A DNA stretch of 64,000 nucleotides from Methylophilus sp. 13 (GTDB lineage: Bacteria > Pseudomonadota > Gammaproteobacteria > Burkholderiales > Methylophilaceae). The DNA lies in NCBI RefSeq assembly GCF_015354335.1, contig NZ_JADKYR010000001.1, positions 1-64,000 of the forward strand. Reading direction: 5' to 3'. This document shows, one piece after another, positions 35,941-44,244 of this stretch. A program made the position numbers and the translations under genes. The notes under the pieces were generated by a model, which saw only the letters and a program-made list of their open reading frames with translations, was not told where the DNA came from and searched no databases. Within the stretch, counting starts at the first letter, position 1. The number at the start of each line of letters is the position of its first letter.

Positions 35941-37275
35941 ATGACTACTGAAATAACAGTAAGCAAAGACCTACTTGATTTCTTAAATTCACTACCTGAG
36001 CCAAGGCTTGTGCTTGGGACAGACTACAAGATTATTGCTTCAAACCACGCATATCAGAAGATATTTGGGGAGGGGAAGCCGCTTAAAGGAAAACACTGTT
36101 ACGAGGTTTCGCACCATTACCTCAAACCATGCGATCAACAAGGTGAATCTTGTCCACTAAAAGTCGCAAAAGAGACGAAATCAACGCACCGTGTATTTCA
36201 CATCCATCACACTCCTAGAGGCCGAGAACACGTGGATGTTGAGCTAACTCCGATCCTGGATGAGCAAGGTCAGCCGGCTTTTTATATCGAGACATTGAGA
36301 AATCAAAATCATCATCTCAAACAACATAGCCCCGACTGTGTTGCTGGTAAAAGTCCATGGTTTACGCGTGTTTTGGGATTGGTTGAGCGAGCCTCAAGTA
36401 GTGATACGCCAGTAGTTTTATTGGGTGAGTCGGGTACTGGCAAAGAGGTTATAGCTCATCTGCTGCACAAGAAGAGCACGCGGAGTGCAGATAGTTTTAT
36501 TATCGTTGACTGTTCAGGCCTGACTGAGACGCTTTTTGAAAGTGAAATGTTTGGACATGAGAAAGGGTCATTTACCGGCGCTTATCATGAAAAAAAAGGA
36601 TTGGTCGAAATGGCCAATGGCGGTACGTTGTTCCTTGATGAAGTGGGTGATATTCCACTGAGTCAGCAGGTGAAACTTTTACGATTGCTTGAGTCCAGCA
36701 CATATCGAAAAGTTGGCGGCTTGGAGGTTAAGCGCACTAACTTCCGTTTAATTTCAGCTACTCACCGAGACCTGAAAAAAATGGTCCAAGAGGGCACCTT
36801 TAGGCAGGATTTGTATTATCGAATCAACGCTTTCCCAATTCAAATCCCTTCTCTTAGGGACCGGCCAGAGGATATTCTGATCTTAGCTGAGTACTTTCAG
36901 AAAAAACTCTCTCCAAACAAAGAGATGACTTTCGAGGACAGTGCTAAGCAGTTTCTGCAGAGCTATTCTTTCCCAGGCAATATCAGAGAGCTTCGCAATA
37001 TGATCGATAGAGCAATACTGCTTTGCGACTCCCAGGTGATTTCTAAGCATCATTTAACCCCTGATGAAGTATTTCCAGATCAGAGCCACCACCCATCATC
37101 TAATAAGTATTTCAGAGGTGATATTCTCCCTCTTGATGAGTTGGAGTCTATGTATTTACAGTGGGCAGTGAGCGAAAGTAATGATTCCAAAAGAGATTTG
37201 GCAGATAAGCTTGGTCTAACCCCACGGACACTTTATCGCAAACTCAAAGAGATTAAGAGCCAGGTTGTAGAGTAG
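35941..37275 (+). CDS. Sigma54-dependent activator with PAS domain
   Basis: 444 residues. An N-terminal PAS domain (about 8-120) contains a Cys/His cluster (HCYEVSHHYLKPCDQQGESCPL). The AAA+ domain has Walker A LLGESGTGKEVIAH, GSFTGA in place of GAFTGA, Walker B GGTLFLDEVGD and an arginine-finger region, and a Fis-type helix-turn-helix closes the protein (KRDLADKLGLTPRTLYRKL). ATG 35941 with GGGGG upstream is preferred. It is divergent from mtoX; three -24/-12 promoters lie within 8 kb, so it is the likely master regulator of methanethiol use. The cysteines could bind a metal or a thiol or sulfide signal (inference). Confidence 0.92.
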   Translation: MTTEITVSKDLLDFLNSLPEPRLVLGTDYKIIASNHAYQKIFGEGKPLKGKHCYEVSHHYLKPCDQQGESCPLKVAKETKSTHRVFHIHHTPRGREHVDVELTPILDEQGQPAFYIETLRNQNHHLKQHSPDCVAGKSPWFTRVLGLVERASSSDTPVVLLGESGTGKEVIAHLLHKKSTRSADSFIIVDCSGLTETLFESEMFGHEKGSFTGAYHEKKGLVEMANGGTLFLDEVGDIPLSQQVKLLRLLESSTYRKVGGLEVKRTNFRLISATHRDLKKMVQEGTFRQDLYYRINAFPIQIPSLRDRPEDILILAEYFQKKLSPNKEMTFEDSAKQFLQSYSFPGNIRELRNMIDRAILLCDSQVISKHHLTPDEVFPDQSHHPSSNKYFRGDILPLDELESMYLQWAVSESNDSKRDLADKLGLTPRTLYRKLKEIKSQVVE

Positions 37276-37539
37276 GCTAGTAATTTTACTTTGACTCAAT
37301 TTTGATTCTTCTCTGGAGTCGTGCCAAAGGATGCTTGTCATTTTGACTTGCGTGCATCCTTGCTATGCCCATTTCTTCTGATTCAGGAGGTTTGGGCACT
37401 TTTTTCCATAGATGCCCAAATCTAAATCTAATTGCATAGCCGCAAACCGTTCTAGATTTAACCGAAGATGATGCTTTCGTAGTATAAATCTATCGTTATT
37501 TTGAATGATAAAACTGCCTTTATAAATTAACTTTAGAAA
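37276..37539. other. Intergenic region with an inverted repeat
   Basis: 264 AT-rich bases. AAGGATGC (37327-37334) and GCATCCTT (37354-37361) form a perfect 8 bp inverted repeat with a 19-base loop, possibly the terminator of the activator gene. No other feature is seen. Confidence 0.4.
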
Positions 37540-37803
37540 ATGAAAAACACTCTTTTGGAAGAAGTTCACATTGACCTTTTAGTAAAGGTATTTCGAAACG
37601 AAATCAGTGACACACCTTTTGTAGTTAAAAAATTCAGAGTCGGCAATTCTGACTATCTAGAGGTTTTGGATTATCTTGAGACCAATACATATATTACAAA
37701 TCAGGGTGATGTTTACCATCTCAAAATTGAATCCTTGAGTTTGATCTGTGACATGGAGCCAGCGGCAGCTCACTATATTGAACAATATGAAACCGATATT
37801 TAA
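37540..37803 (+). CDS. Hypothetical protein, winged-helix-like
   Basis: 87 residues (MKNTLLEEVHIDLLVKVFRN...), with the helix-helix-strand pattern of a small winged-helix domain ending GDVYHLKIESLSLICDM. No family recognised. Its last 17 bases overlap, in another frame, the start of the following HEPN-type gene, whose own N-terminal part has a similar winged-helix pattern. It could therefore be a coupled partner or the N-terminal half of one protein split by a frameshift. Confidence 0.5.
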   Translation: MKNTLLEEVHIDLLVKVFRNEISDTPFVVKKFRVGNSDYLEVLDYLETNTYITNQGDVYHLKIESLSLICDMEPAAAHYIEQYETDI

Positions 37804-38497
37804 CATGTTGGTTCACACATACCGCGACGAGCCAGACTCAATTCTGTATCTGCGAGATATAGAGCAAGAGCTTCATTATCCTAGAGTGCTCATTAACCGT
37901 TTTGCTGAATTCTTGTATGACTTGCCATTTTTTGGGGGCAGATCTACGGATCTTTCTTTGGAAGACGCATATGTGATGCCTTCTGAGTCTATACTCAAAT
38001 ACCGCACTTTGGTTGATGCTATTGAGAAGGTGAAAAGTCGGAGAGAGCCTCTCAAAAAGCAAAGCGTCGAGGATTACTATCGTATTCAACCAATACTGGG
38101 CGACTTTTCATTTCTACTTCATGCAAGGATCGCTCAAATACCACTAAAACTCTATCATGACGGTTATTTGCGAGAGGCTGTGCTGAATTCAATGATTGCT
38201 CTATTTGATTTTATTCGCGAAAGGAGCGGTCTACAGGAGGACGGAAGTACCTTAATTAACGAAGCATTCTCAATAGATAAACCTTGTTTAGTTTTCAGCG
38301 ATATAAACACAGAATCCGGAAAGAGCGATCAAAAAGGTTTTATGCAGATATTAAGAGGGGCTTATCAGGGGATTAGGAATCCACAGGCACATACTTTAGA
38401 TCATGATATGACAGAGGTAACAGCAGCTCAATATCTGGTGTTTGCAAGTATGTTGATGCGAAAAATTGAGGAAGCTCAATTAGTTTCAGAGGGGTAA
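37787..38497 (+). CDS. TIGR02391 (Ymh-like) family protein with HEPN-type C-terminus
   Basis: 236 residues from ATG 37787. The N-terminal third (LVHTYRDEPDSILYLRDIEQ) resembles a winged helix. The C-terminal half is helical with GFMQILRGAYQGIRNPQAH, the RNxxxH motif and context of TIGR02391 proteins. These are of unknown function, often near mobile or defence genes; the motif is that of HEPN nucleases. It overlaps the preceding small gene. Confidence 0.68.
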   Translation: MKPIFNMLVHTYRDEPDSILYLRDIEQELHYPRVLINRFAEFLYDLPFFGGRSTDLSLEDAYVMPSESILKYRTLVDAIEKVKSRREPLKKQSVEDYYRIQPILGDFSFLLHARIAQIPLKLYHDGYLREAVLNSMIALFDFIRERSGLQEDGSTLINEAFSIDKPCLVFSDINTESGKSDQKGFMQILRGAYQGIRNPQAHTLDHDMTEVTAAQYLVFASMLMRKIEEAQLVSEG

Positions 38498-38506
38498 TTT
38501 AAAAAA

Positions 38507-38536
38507 GCATAGAACCCACCAACATGGGCTCTATGC
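38507..38536. terminator. Terminator between convergent genes
   Basis: GCATAGA-x-CCCA pairs with TGGG-x-TCTATGC around a six-base loop with one internal mismatch. Read on the minus strand it ends in a T-run, so it terminates the FadL-type gene. It may also stop the plus-strand transcript. Confidence 0.75.
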
Positions 38537-38559
38537 AACTTGGAGATTCAATGATGATA

Positions 38560-39807
38560 TTACTTAAAGGACCAAGTCAGACCCAAACCTGCTTGCCAAG
38601 TGCTCGCTGATACAGAAGTGAAGCCGATTGTTTCGCGGTTTTTGAGTGCGAATGCGACATGTGTATCCAAGGCGAGAGACTCTGTAAGCGCATAGCCAAA
38701 GCCTGCAGTCACTTGATCTTCCCAGATTGGTTCAGCATTGGTTGCCTGGAAGTACTGCACTAATGATGGATTCAGCGTTAAGGTACCTACTGGTGAACCC
38801 ATAGATGTGACCCCTGCGATTGAGGAGCCAACATTTCTCTTAATTGGATCACGAGCGTGGGTATAACCAAGACGCCATTTCGCCGCACCAGTTTTCAGTT
38901 CGCCACCCAGGGCAAAAATTGTTTGATCGCGGAAGATGTCTTTGTACAAATCTGCTGAAGACCAGTCTTTATAAATCACATCGGCGCCGATGCGCAGGTT
39001 GCCATCCAACAGAGAGTTGTTCGATATACCGATTGCAAACTCCTGTGGTTGTTCAACATTGACGTCCCAGAAATTACCTTTGCCTGGAGCGATAGCAACA
39101 CCATTATCAACGACATTGTCGTATTTGATTTTCAAAGGGCTTCTGTAGTACGCGCCCAAGCTTGTGGAGTCTGTGACATCGTATTTAGCACCAAAAGTAC
39201 CTCTTACGCCAAAACCATGGCTTGAGGCTGTATTTGAAGACAGGCCCATTTGCAGATAACCATTCCCGATAGTAACTGCACCACCTAAAGAAAGGTTGTC
39301 AGTCAACTTGTAGCCTAAGCCTACATTGGCAGTGAATACCAGTAATTCTGAGTCTGGATTGAGGCTGCCAGGTTTATCACGGAAATCTGAGCCGATGCCT
39401 GATTGAACTGTTAAGCCCAGGCCAGCTACCATTTTGTCACTGAAGGCTTGTGTTACCGCGATCGTTGGAACCAAGTAATTGGTTGCTTTGGACTTACCGC
39501 TCCAAGGCACGCCTGTATTACCGCCGTTATGGCTTGCTTTAACATCTGGCTTGTAGAAGGTCGCTCCGAAGCTGAATTTGGTACCTTCATTGTATTGGGT
39601 AAGAGTTGCAGGGTTGCCGAAAACTGCAGCAGCTGGTTCGATTGAGTGAGCAATTGAAACGCCTGCTACACCCCCTGCAGCTGGCAGCATTGTATTGTTC
39701 AGATCAGTACCATAGTTTGCTGAAAATGCAGAAGTTGATACAAAGAGACCCGCAACCGCAAATTTAATTGGTGAAGCTATTTTTTTAATTGTACTTAACG
39801 TACGCAT
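38560..39807 (-). CDS. FadL/TodX-family outer membrane transporter (OmpP1)
   Basis: 415 residues with a signal peptide (about 1-29, ending STSAFSANYGTD). The N-terminal hatch with AGVSIAHSIEPAAAVFGNPA and strands ending in an aromatic residue (C-terminal WQAGLGLTWSFK) are typical of FadL porins, which admit hydrophobic compounds. GGAGG lies near the start. A -24/-12 promoter upstream ties it to the sigma54 regulon, so methylated sulfides or related hydrophobic substrates are plausible (inference). Confidence 0.9.
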   Translation of the reverse strand: MRTLSTIKKIASPIKFAVAGLFVSTSAFSANYGTDLNNTMLPAAGGVAGVSIAHSIEPAAAVFGNPATLTQYNEGTKFSFGATFYKPDVKASHNGGNTGVPWSGKSKATNYLVPTIAVTQAFSDKMVAGLGLTVQSGIGSDFRDKPGSLNPDSELLVFTANVGLGYKLTDNLSLGGAVTIGNGYLQMGLSSNTASSHGFGVRGTFGAKYDVTDSTSLGAYYRSPLKIKYDNVVDNGVAIAPGKGNFWDVNVEQPQEFAIGISNNSLLDGNLRIGADVIYKDWSSADLYKDIFRDQTIFALGGELKTGAAKWRLGYTHARDPIKRNVGSSIAGVTSMGSPVGTLTLNPSLVQYFQATNAEPIWEDQVTAGFGYALTESLALDTHVAFALKNRETIGFTSVSASTWQAGLGLTWSFK

Positions 39808-39873
39808 ACTTTCTTCCCTCCTGGAATTGGCTCAACTACATAGAGTCAAATGGCCATTGGTTAATTGTTAATC

Positions 39874-39894
39874 GTTACCTTACAAATATGTAAC
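39874..39894. promoter_or_regulatory. GTTAC-N11-GTAAC inverted repeat in the FadL leader
   Basis: GTTAC (39874-39878) and GTAAC (39890-39894) have the same orientation and 11-base spacer as the repeat upstream of mtoX. Here it lies downstream of the predicted promoter, inside the 5' leader. Confidence 0.5.
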
Positions 39895-39920
39895 TAGCTG
39901 TAAGCAGCTGGGCTTACATA

Positions 39921-39935
39921 GCAATTGATAGGCCA
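39921..39935 (-). promoter_or_regulatory. Sigma54 (-24/-12) promoter of the FadL-type gene
   Basis: On the minus strand TGGCCT-ATCAA-TTGC keeps the invariant GG and GC at the correct ten-base spacing and matches the consensus except at two weaker positions. It is about 115 bases before the start codon. Confidence 0.72.
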
Positions 39936-40040
39936 ACCGGCGCAAGCAATTGAAATTAAGCAACTAATTAACAAAAATCGTTAAAACGCCCGTTTGAAGT
40001 AAAGGAAGAAAAATGCCAAATCTGGCATAGATTTTTTTGT

Positions 40041-40074
40041 GAGAGGGATGGAAAGGGACATTTTTGTCCCTCTC
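40041..40074 (-). terminator. Hairpin after the MFS gene
   Basis: Two overlapping stems are possible: GAGAGGGA/TCCCTCTC outside and GGGACA/TGTCCC inside. On the minus strand the inner stem ends in TTT. It probably ends the MFS transcript. Confidence 0.6.
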
Positions 40075-40088
40075 AGTTTGTGGAGTCG

Positions 40089-41255
40089 TTAGATAGTGGG
40101 GATTGCGCTGGATTTCGTTTGTAAATAAACGCCCAAAAGAGCTACAACCATTAAAAAGCAGTCGAATAGCATGGTGGTATTTATCAGGCCAATAAGGTCT
40201 GCTGTGTATCCTGCGATTAAAGCGGGTAGGGCAAAGGAGAAATAACTTATGATGAAAACTACGGCGTAAGCTGCCGCTCTTTCGTGTGGCAATACTCTTG
40301 TGCCAATGTCTCGCAAAGATGTGGAAAAGCCTCCTCCGAACCCGAATCCCGTAATCACCGTGCTGAGATAAAACAGGGGAGGATATTGCATTAACTCTGA
40401 AGTCAGCATAAGAGTAATGCCGCCCATCAGCATGGACAATGCATAAAGGTTTATTTTGCGCATTTCCATCGAGCGATAGTAGATCGTTGAAAGTGCTGCA
40501 GTCCCGTATAGCATTCCGATTGTTAGTCCCATAACTGTCTCGTTTTGAATATCGAACAGTCGGCTGAATATGGACGGCACGAAAGCCAGGTAAAGACATC
40601 CAGTAGCCCAGGTCATGATTAATATCGGAGTACTTCGAATAACAACCTCTCTTGAGGCTTTTGAAAGCTTTACGCTAGGAATCATTGAGCGTAATGCTCC
40701 CGGCCTCGGCGTTACAGTTTCTTTCAAAAATGGAGTGAGCATGCAACCTATCAATGTAGTGCATGCCAATGTTCCAAAGAGGATTTGGATTGGGCTATTG
40801 GAGTAATGCAATGCAAGTCCAGATAGGATCGCCCCTGCGGAGAGTCCAAGTAGTGGTGAAAGCCCTGTTACAAAAGGCCCCCACTCTTTTCGATTAATAG
40901 GGGAGTGATCAATAATGGCGGCCGCAAGAGCTCCATTGATAATTCCAGTACCTACTCCTTGAACAACACGAGCCATAATCAGGTCATCAATGCCGTCCAT
41001 GTTGCAGTATTGCAGCATGGCAGCGGTTTGTATGATCAATCCCGCTAGTAGTAATGGCTTCCTTCCTATGTAATCAGACATCGGTCCGAATAAGAGCAAA
41101 CTTCCAAGTAAGGGGAGGCTATAACCCGCAGTAGCTACCGTCATCTGGAAGTTATTGAAATGCCATTCATGTTGCAGCATTACATATGCTGGGGAAATGG
41201 CAGACGCAGCAAAAAAGAATATGAAAAATAGAAAGCTTAGAAGCGAAAAAGCCAT
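40089..41255 (-). CDS. Major facilitator superfamily transporter
   Basis: 388 residues with twelve predicted membrane segments. The MFS signature between helices 2 and 3 is LLFGPMSDYIGRKPLLLAGL, and the second half has GFGFGGGFSTSLRDIGTRVLP. Drug:H+ antiporter-like. It lies downstream of the TetR gene on the same strand (65-base gap), so it may be under that repressor. Substrate unknown. Confidence 0.87.
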   Translation of the reverse strand: MAFSLLSFLFFIFFFAASAISPAYVMLQHEWHFNNFQMTVATAGYSLPLLGSLLLFGPMSDYIGRKPLLLAGLIIQTAAMLQYCNMDGIDDLIMARVVQGVGTGIINGALAAAIIDHSPINRKEWGPFVTGLSPLLGLSAGAILSGLALHYSNSPIQILFGTLACTTLIGCMLTPFLKETVTPRPGALRSMIPSVKLSKASREVVIRSTPILIMTWATGCLYLAFVPSIFSRLFDIQNETVMGLTIGMLYGTAALSTIYYRSMEMRKINLYALSMLMGGITLMLTSELMQYPPLFYLSTVITGFGFGGGFSTSLRDIGTRVLPHERAAAYAVVFIISYFSFALPALIAGYTADLIGLINTTMLFDCFLMVVALLGVYLQTKSSAIPTI

Positions 41256-41320
41256 GATACAAACACTCCATCATTGCCGAGGTGAACGTAACCTTGGGCA
41301 ATGTAAAACTCGTTGAAAGA

Positions 41321-41929
41321 TTACGATTTGCGAATTGAATCGATCAACAGCTTCTTATAGAGGGTTAGTGAACGAGTAATAGACTTGGGGTCGCCACTAG
41401 CTTTAGCTAACAGCAAAGCGCCTTCCAAGGTGGAAATGTAAAAATCACTCCAGGTCTGAGCGTCGATGCTTTGACCCGTTTGTTCAGCAACCTTATTGAA
41501 CATCTCAATGAGTTCTTTGCGCCAAGTAGCAAAATGCGTTGAAGCAATCTCAAACAGCGCTTGATTACTTTCAGCCAGCTCCATAGTGAAGATGGCAAGC
41601 ATGCAACCTTGTTGTAGTTTTGGATCCTGGTACGAAAGGATTGCGTGATCAATATAACCTTCCAGGAATTCAACCGCATTTGCCTTAGCATGATATGGAG
41701 CTGCAGCCTGACGCTCTTCCACATCCGCCCAGAACTTTGTTAATACCGCCTCGCCTAAGGCCTCCTTATTGGCAAAGTGATGGAAGAAGCCACCTTTAGT
41801 AATGCCAGCAGATTGGCAAATGGCATCAACTGTCATAGCTGCGTAGCCGCGATTCATTATTAAATCTTGCGCACCTTCGAGGATGCGAGCCTTGGATGCT
41901 GCAGCTGCTTCTGCTTTAGTTGTAGCCAT
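41321..41929 (-). CDS. TetR-family transcriptional regulator
   Basis: 202 residues from ATG 41929 (GGAGA upstream). The N-terminal helix-turn-helix is ILEGAQDLIMNRGYAAMTVD and ICQSAGITKGGFFHHFANKE. The C-terminal ligand domain contains GCMLAIFTMELAESNQ with a Cys, typical of the AcrR/NemR-like branch. It is divergent from the SoxYZ-like gene. The palindrome between them recurs before the DsbA-like gene at 48.3 kb, so this protein probably controls both. Confidence 0.92.
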   Translation of the reverse strand: MATTKAEAAAASKARILEGAQDLIMNRGYAAMTVDAICQSAGITKGGFFHHFANKEALGEAVLTKFWADVEERQAAAPYHAKANAVEFLEGYIDHAILSYQDPKLQQGCMLAIFTMELAESNQALFEIASTHFATWRKELIEMFNKVAEQTGQSIDAQTWSDFYISTLEGALLLAKASGDPKSITRSLTLYKKLLIDSIRKS

Positions 41930-41984
41930 CGTAGGTTCTCCAGAATTAGTTCTTTTGGGTATTGACAAATAATACCATAATAAT

Positions 41985-42008
41985 AACATACCAACCAGAA
42001 GGTATGTT
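41985..42008. promoter_or_regulatory. Operator-like palindrome between tetR and the SoxYZ-like gene
   Basis: AACATACC and GGTATGTT are perfect 8 bp arms around AACCAGAA. It overlaps the probable -10 region of a promoter whose -35 is TTGACA at 41962-41967. The core ATACCAACCRGAWGGTATG is shared with 48292-48310. Confidence 0.82.
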
Positions 42009-42024
42009 AATCAGGAGAATTTAA

Positions 42025-42825
42025 ATGCATGTAAAACAAATATCATTGATTTGCAGTTCAATTTTTGCACTAACTCTATCTTTCGGAGCCAGTGCTGAAG
42101 CTGTCGATAAATACTGGGGACAAATGCAGAACGATTATTTCCCTAATAAGCAGCTACAAGAGTCTGATTCAGTTCAATTAACGGCGCCTCGTCGCGCTGA
42201 GAGTGGTGCACAGGTGCCATTCTCTTTCAAAATTAATCACCCAATGACAAATGGAAACTACATCAAGGCAGTTTCTGTTATTGCCGATGCAAATCCAGTG
42301 CCATTGGTGGCGGTTTATCATTTCACTCCTGAATCGGGAAGCGCCGAAATAAATACAAGAATTCGTCTTGAAGTTGATTCATTTGTCCATGTGGTCGCGG
42401 AAACGAGTGATGGGCAGTACTTGATGAACAAAATTGCGATTCGTGCGACAGGTGGTTGTGGAGGTTCAATTGGTGATGACGAAGCAGCGGCTAAGCAAGC
42501 AGCTGGAAAAATGCGGTTATCTGTTTCACCAGACGCTAATGATCAGAACATCGCAATGGCGCGTTTATTGATCAAACACCCAATGTATACAGGTCTTCAA
42601 CGCGATCTGGTGTCGCAAGGTTTCAGACCAGCATTTTTCATCAATAAAATTATTGCGAAATTCAATGACAAGATTGTCATGGATGCCGACACGTTTATTG
42701 GGATGAGCGAAGACCCAAATATTCAATTCCCCCTGAAAACAAATGAGCCAGGCAAGCTTACCGTGGTGATTAAAGATAACGAAGGAGGTACTTTTACTTC
42801 TTCGACGGATGTAAGTGTCAACTAG
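42025..42825 (+). CDS. SoxYZ-like carrier fusion protein (quinoprotein dehydrogenase-associated type)
   Basis: 266 residues with a signal peptide (about 1-24). The N-terminal SoxY-like part ends with the carrier motif ATGGCGGSIG, which holds the substrate-binding Cys145. The C-terminal SoxZ-like part contains LIKHPMYTGLQRD and ADTFIGMSEDPNIQF. SoxY carries sulfur intermediates on its Cys; the fused form occurs in methylotrophs near PQQ dehydrogenases, but none is next to it here. AGGAG precedes the ATG. It is divergent from tetR and followed by a cytochrome c. Confidence 0.88.
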   Translation: MHVKQISLICSSIFALTLSFGASAEAVDKYWGQMQNDYFPNKQLQESDSVQLTAPRRAESGAQVPFSFKINHPMTNGNYIKAVSVIADANPVPLVAVYHFTPESGSAEINTRIRLEVDSFVHVVAETSDGQYLMNKIAIRATGGCGGSIGDDEAAAKQAAGKMRLSVSPDANDQNIAMARLLIKHPMYTGLQRDLVSQGFRPAFFINKIIAKFNDKIVMDADTFIGMSEDPNIQFPLKTNEPGKLTVVIKDNEGGTFTSSTDVSVN

Positions 42826-42882
42826 GTAAAAAATAGCGTACTAAAATAGAGTTTACGGCGTCTGCTGACTGAGGAAATCAAA

Positions 42883-43242
42883 TTGTATTCAAGTCGTTTG
42901 TTCTCACTTTTGATTGCTTCAGTAATTTCTTCTACCCTTCAAGCTGGGGATGCAGGCGCTGTAAACCTCCAGATCAAGTCCATAGCGAATTCATGCACCT
43001 CGTGCCATGGGGTTAATACTCTAAGTGACTCACTAGTGCCTGGTATTGCAGGGTTGGATCAACGATATTTCATTTCCAAAATGACCGAGTACCGACAACA
43101 AAATCAACCAGCTGAGTTAAGAGTGCCGCATGCCAAAGATGTCACTGAAGAGGAAGTTGTTCAGTTGGCGGCTTACTTTGCGCAAAAGTCTCGTGCATGT
43201 CCATACTATCAAACACATCCTGCCGGTAAATTCGTCGAATAA
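42883..43242 (+). CDS. Small periplasmic cytochrome c
   Basis: 119 residues starting at TTG with GAGGAA seven bases upstream, which fixes the start. Signal peptide LFSLLIASVISSTLQAGD, one haem site SCTSCHG near residue 40, and Met ligand candidate in FISKMTEYRQ. It resembles class I cytochromes that pair with sulfide dehydrogenases. Probably the electron acceptor for chemistry on the SoxYZ-like carrier (inference). Confidence 0.85.
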   Translation: MYSSRLFSLLIASVISSTLQAGDAGAVNLQIKSIANSCTSCHGVNTLSDSLVPGIAGLDQRYFISKMTEYRQQNQPAELRVPHAKDVTEEEVVQLAAYFAQKSRACPYYQTHPAGKFVE

Positions 43243-43528
43243 CATCTCAATAGTCAGGCCTAACAGCTTACAAGGCCTAGTCTCAGCTTTGTAAGGGTTA
43301 GCAGTTCTACTTTGTCTCATTTCTGGGAGACATAACGTGTCTAACAATGGGCAAAACACTCTCTCTTCTCAGCATTTTATTAGGCCTTCAAGCGTTTGCC
43401 AAATTTGACAATCTGCATGCCATATCCGACATATGCATGTCGTTTTTGGCACTGCTAACCGCAGTTCAGAACGCACTAAATCAAACGTAAAACGATTAAC
43501 TCTCTACAAAACAAGCATTTATCTAGCT
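43243..43528. other. Regulatory gap before the OsmC operon
   Basis: CTTACAA (43267-43273) and TTGTAAG (43289-43295) form a 7 bp inverted repeat, either the terminator of the cytochrome gene or an activator site. The rest is AT-rich with no gene. The sigma54 promoter follows it. Confidence 0.4.
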
Positions 43529-43543
43529 TGGCATCAGTCTTGC
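43529..43543 (+). promoter_or_regulatory. Sigma54 (-24/-12) promoter of the OsmC-lipoate operon
   Basis: TGGCAT-CAGTC-TTGC matches the consensus with the correct GG-N10-GC spacing. It is about 100 bases before the OsmC start and points towards it. Confidence 0.82.
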
Positions 43544-43646
43544 TGAAAAGGAACGCCGATTTACCGGGAAGAGGTACAAATCCGCAAATGTTGTAAGCGA
43601 AGTACAAATTAAAAATCTAAATGAATCGACCAAGGAGGGTTTAAGA

Positions 43647-44189
43647 ATGTCTCAGGAGTCAGTAAAACACGCTTTAGGTAGTTTGATCGAAAACATTAAA
43701 ACAAATCCAGCTGCATCACGGGTAGTTTTCCGTGCTTCAACAAAATTAGAAGAGGATGTTCGTTGTTCTGCAACGGTTCGTAACTTCCCTCCATTAACCA
43801 TTGATGAGCCGCCAGATCTGGGTGGTGGTGATCAAGGCATGAACCCAGTAGAACTGGTTCTTGTTGCACTAGGCACCTGCCAGGAAATCATGTACTCAGC
43901 GTACTCTGCATTCATGGGTATCCAGCTGGATGAGTGCAAAGTAGAGGTCAAAGGATACCTGGACCTGCGAGGCCTGCTGAGCATTGATCAGTCAATCAGT
44001 GCTGGTTATCAACAAATCTCTTATACAACTACGCTCCGTAGCTCAGCAGACCCTAAAGCAATTGAGCAGTTGATTGAGGTTGTTGAAGGTCATTGTCCTG
44101 TTATGGACATTTTAGCCCGTGCTCAAAAGGTAACTGGCCAAACGACTCTGAATGGTAATCCCATTCATTCTCTTGCTTTAAATCAATAA
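43647..44189 (+). CDS. OsmC-family protein
   Basis: 180 residues. The two conserved cysteines of the Ohr/OsmC family are seen in LVALGTCQEIMYSAYS and EVVEGHCPVMDILA. Family members reduce organic hydroperoxides with dihydrolipoamide as donor. It is the first gene of a run that includes a lipoyl carrier, lipoyl synthase and dihydrolipoamide dehydrogenase, which fits such a role. AAGGAGG precedes the ATG. Confidence 0.88.
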   Translation: MSQESVKHALGSLIENIKTNPAASRVVFRASTKLEEDVRCSATVRNFPPLTIDEPPDLGGGDQGMNPVELVLVALGTCQEIMYSAYSAFMGIQLDECKVEVKGYLDLRGLLSIDQSISAGYQQISYTTTLRSSADPKAIEQLIEVVEGHCPVMDILARAQKVTGQTTLNGNPIHSLALNQ

Positions 44190-44198
44190 ACCCCATAG

Positions 44199-44220
44199 AG
44201 CTCACTGGCAACAGTGAGCT
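44199..44220 (+). repeat. Intergenic hairpin between OsmC and rhodanese genes
   Basis: AGCTCACTG and CAGTGAGCT form a perfect 9 bp stem with a GCAA tetraloop. Only a weak T-run follows, so it is more likely an mRNA-stabilising or attenuating hairpin than a full terminator. Confidence 0.7.
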
Positions 44221-44244
44221 TCTCGTATCTACATGGAATGAAAT

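Noticed and set aside
39964..40599. 211-residue open frame on the minus strand
   Set aside because: It lies within the MFS transporter in another frame and reads as low-quality, basic, Ser/His-rich protein; a shadow of the real gene.
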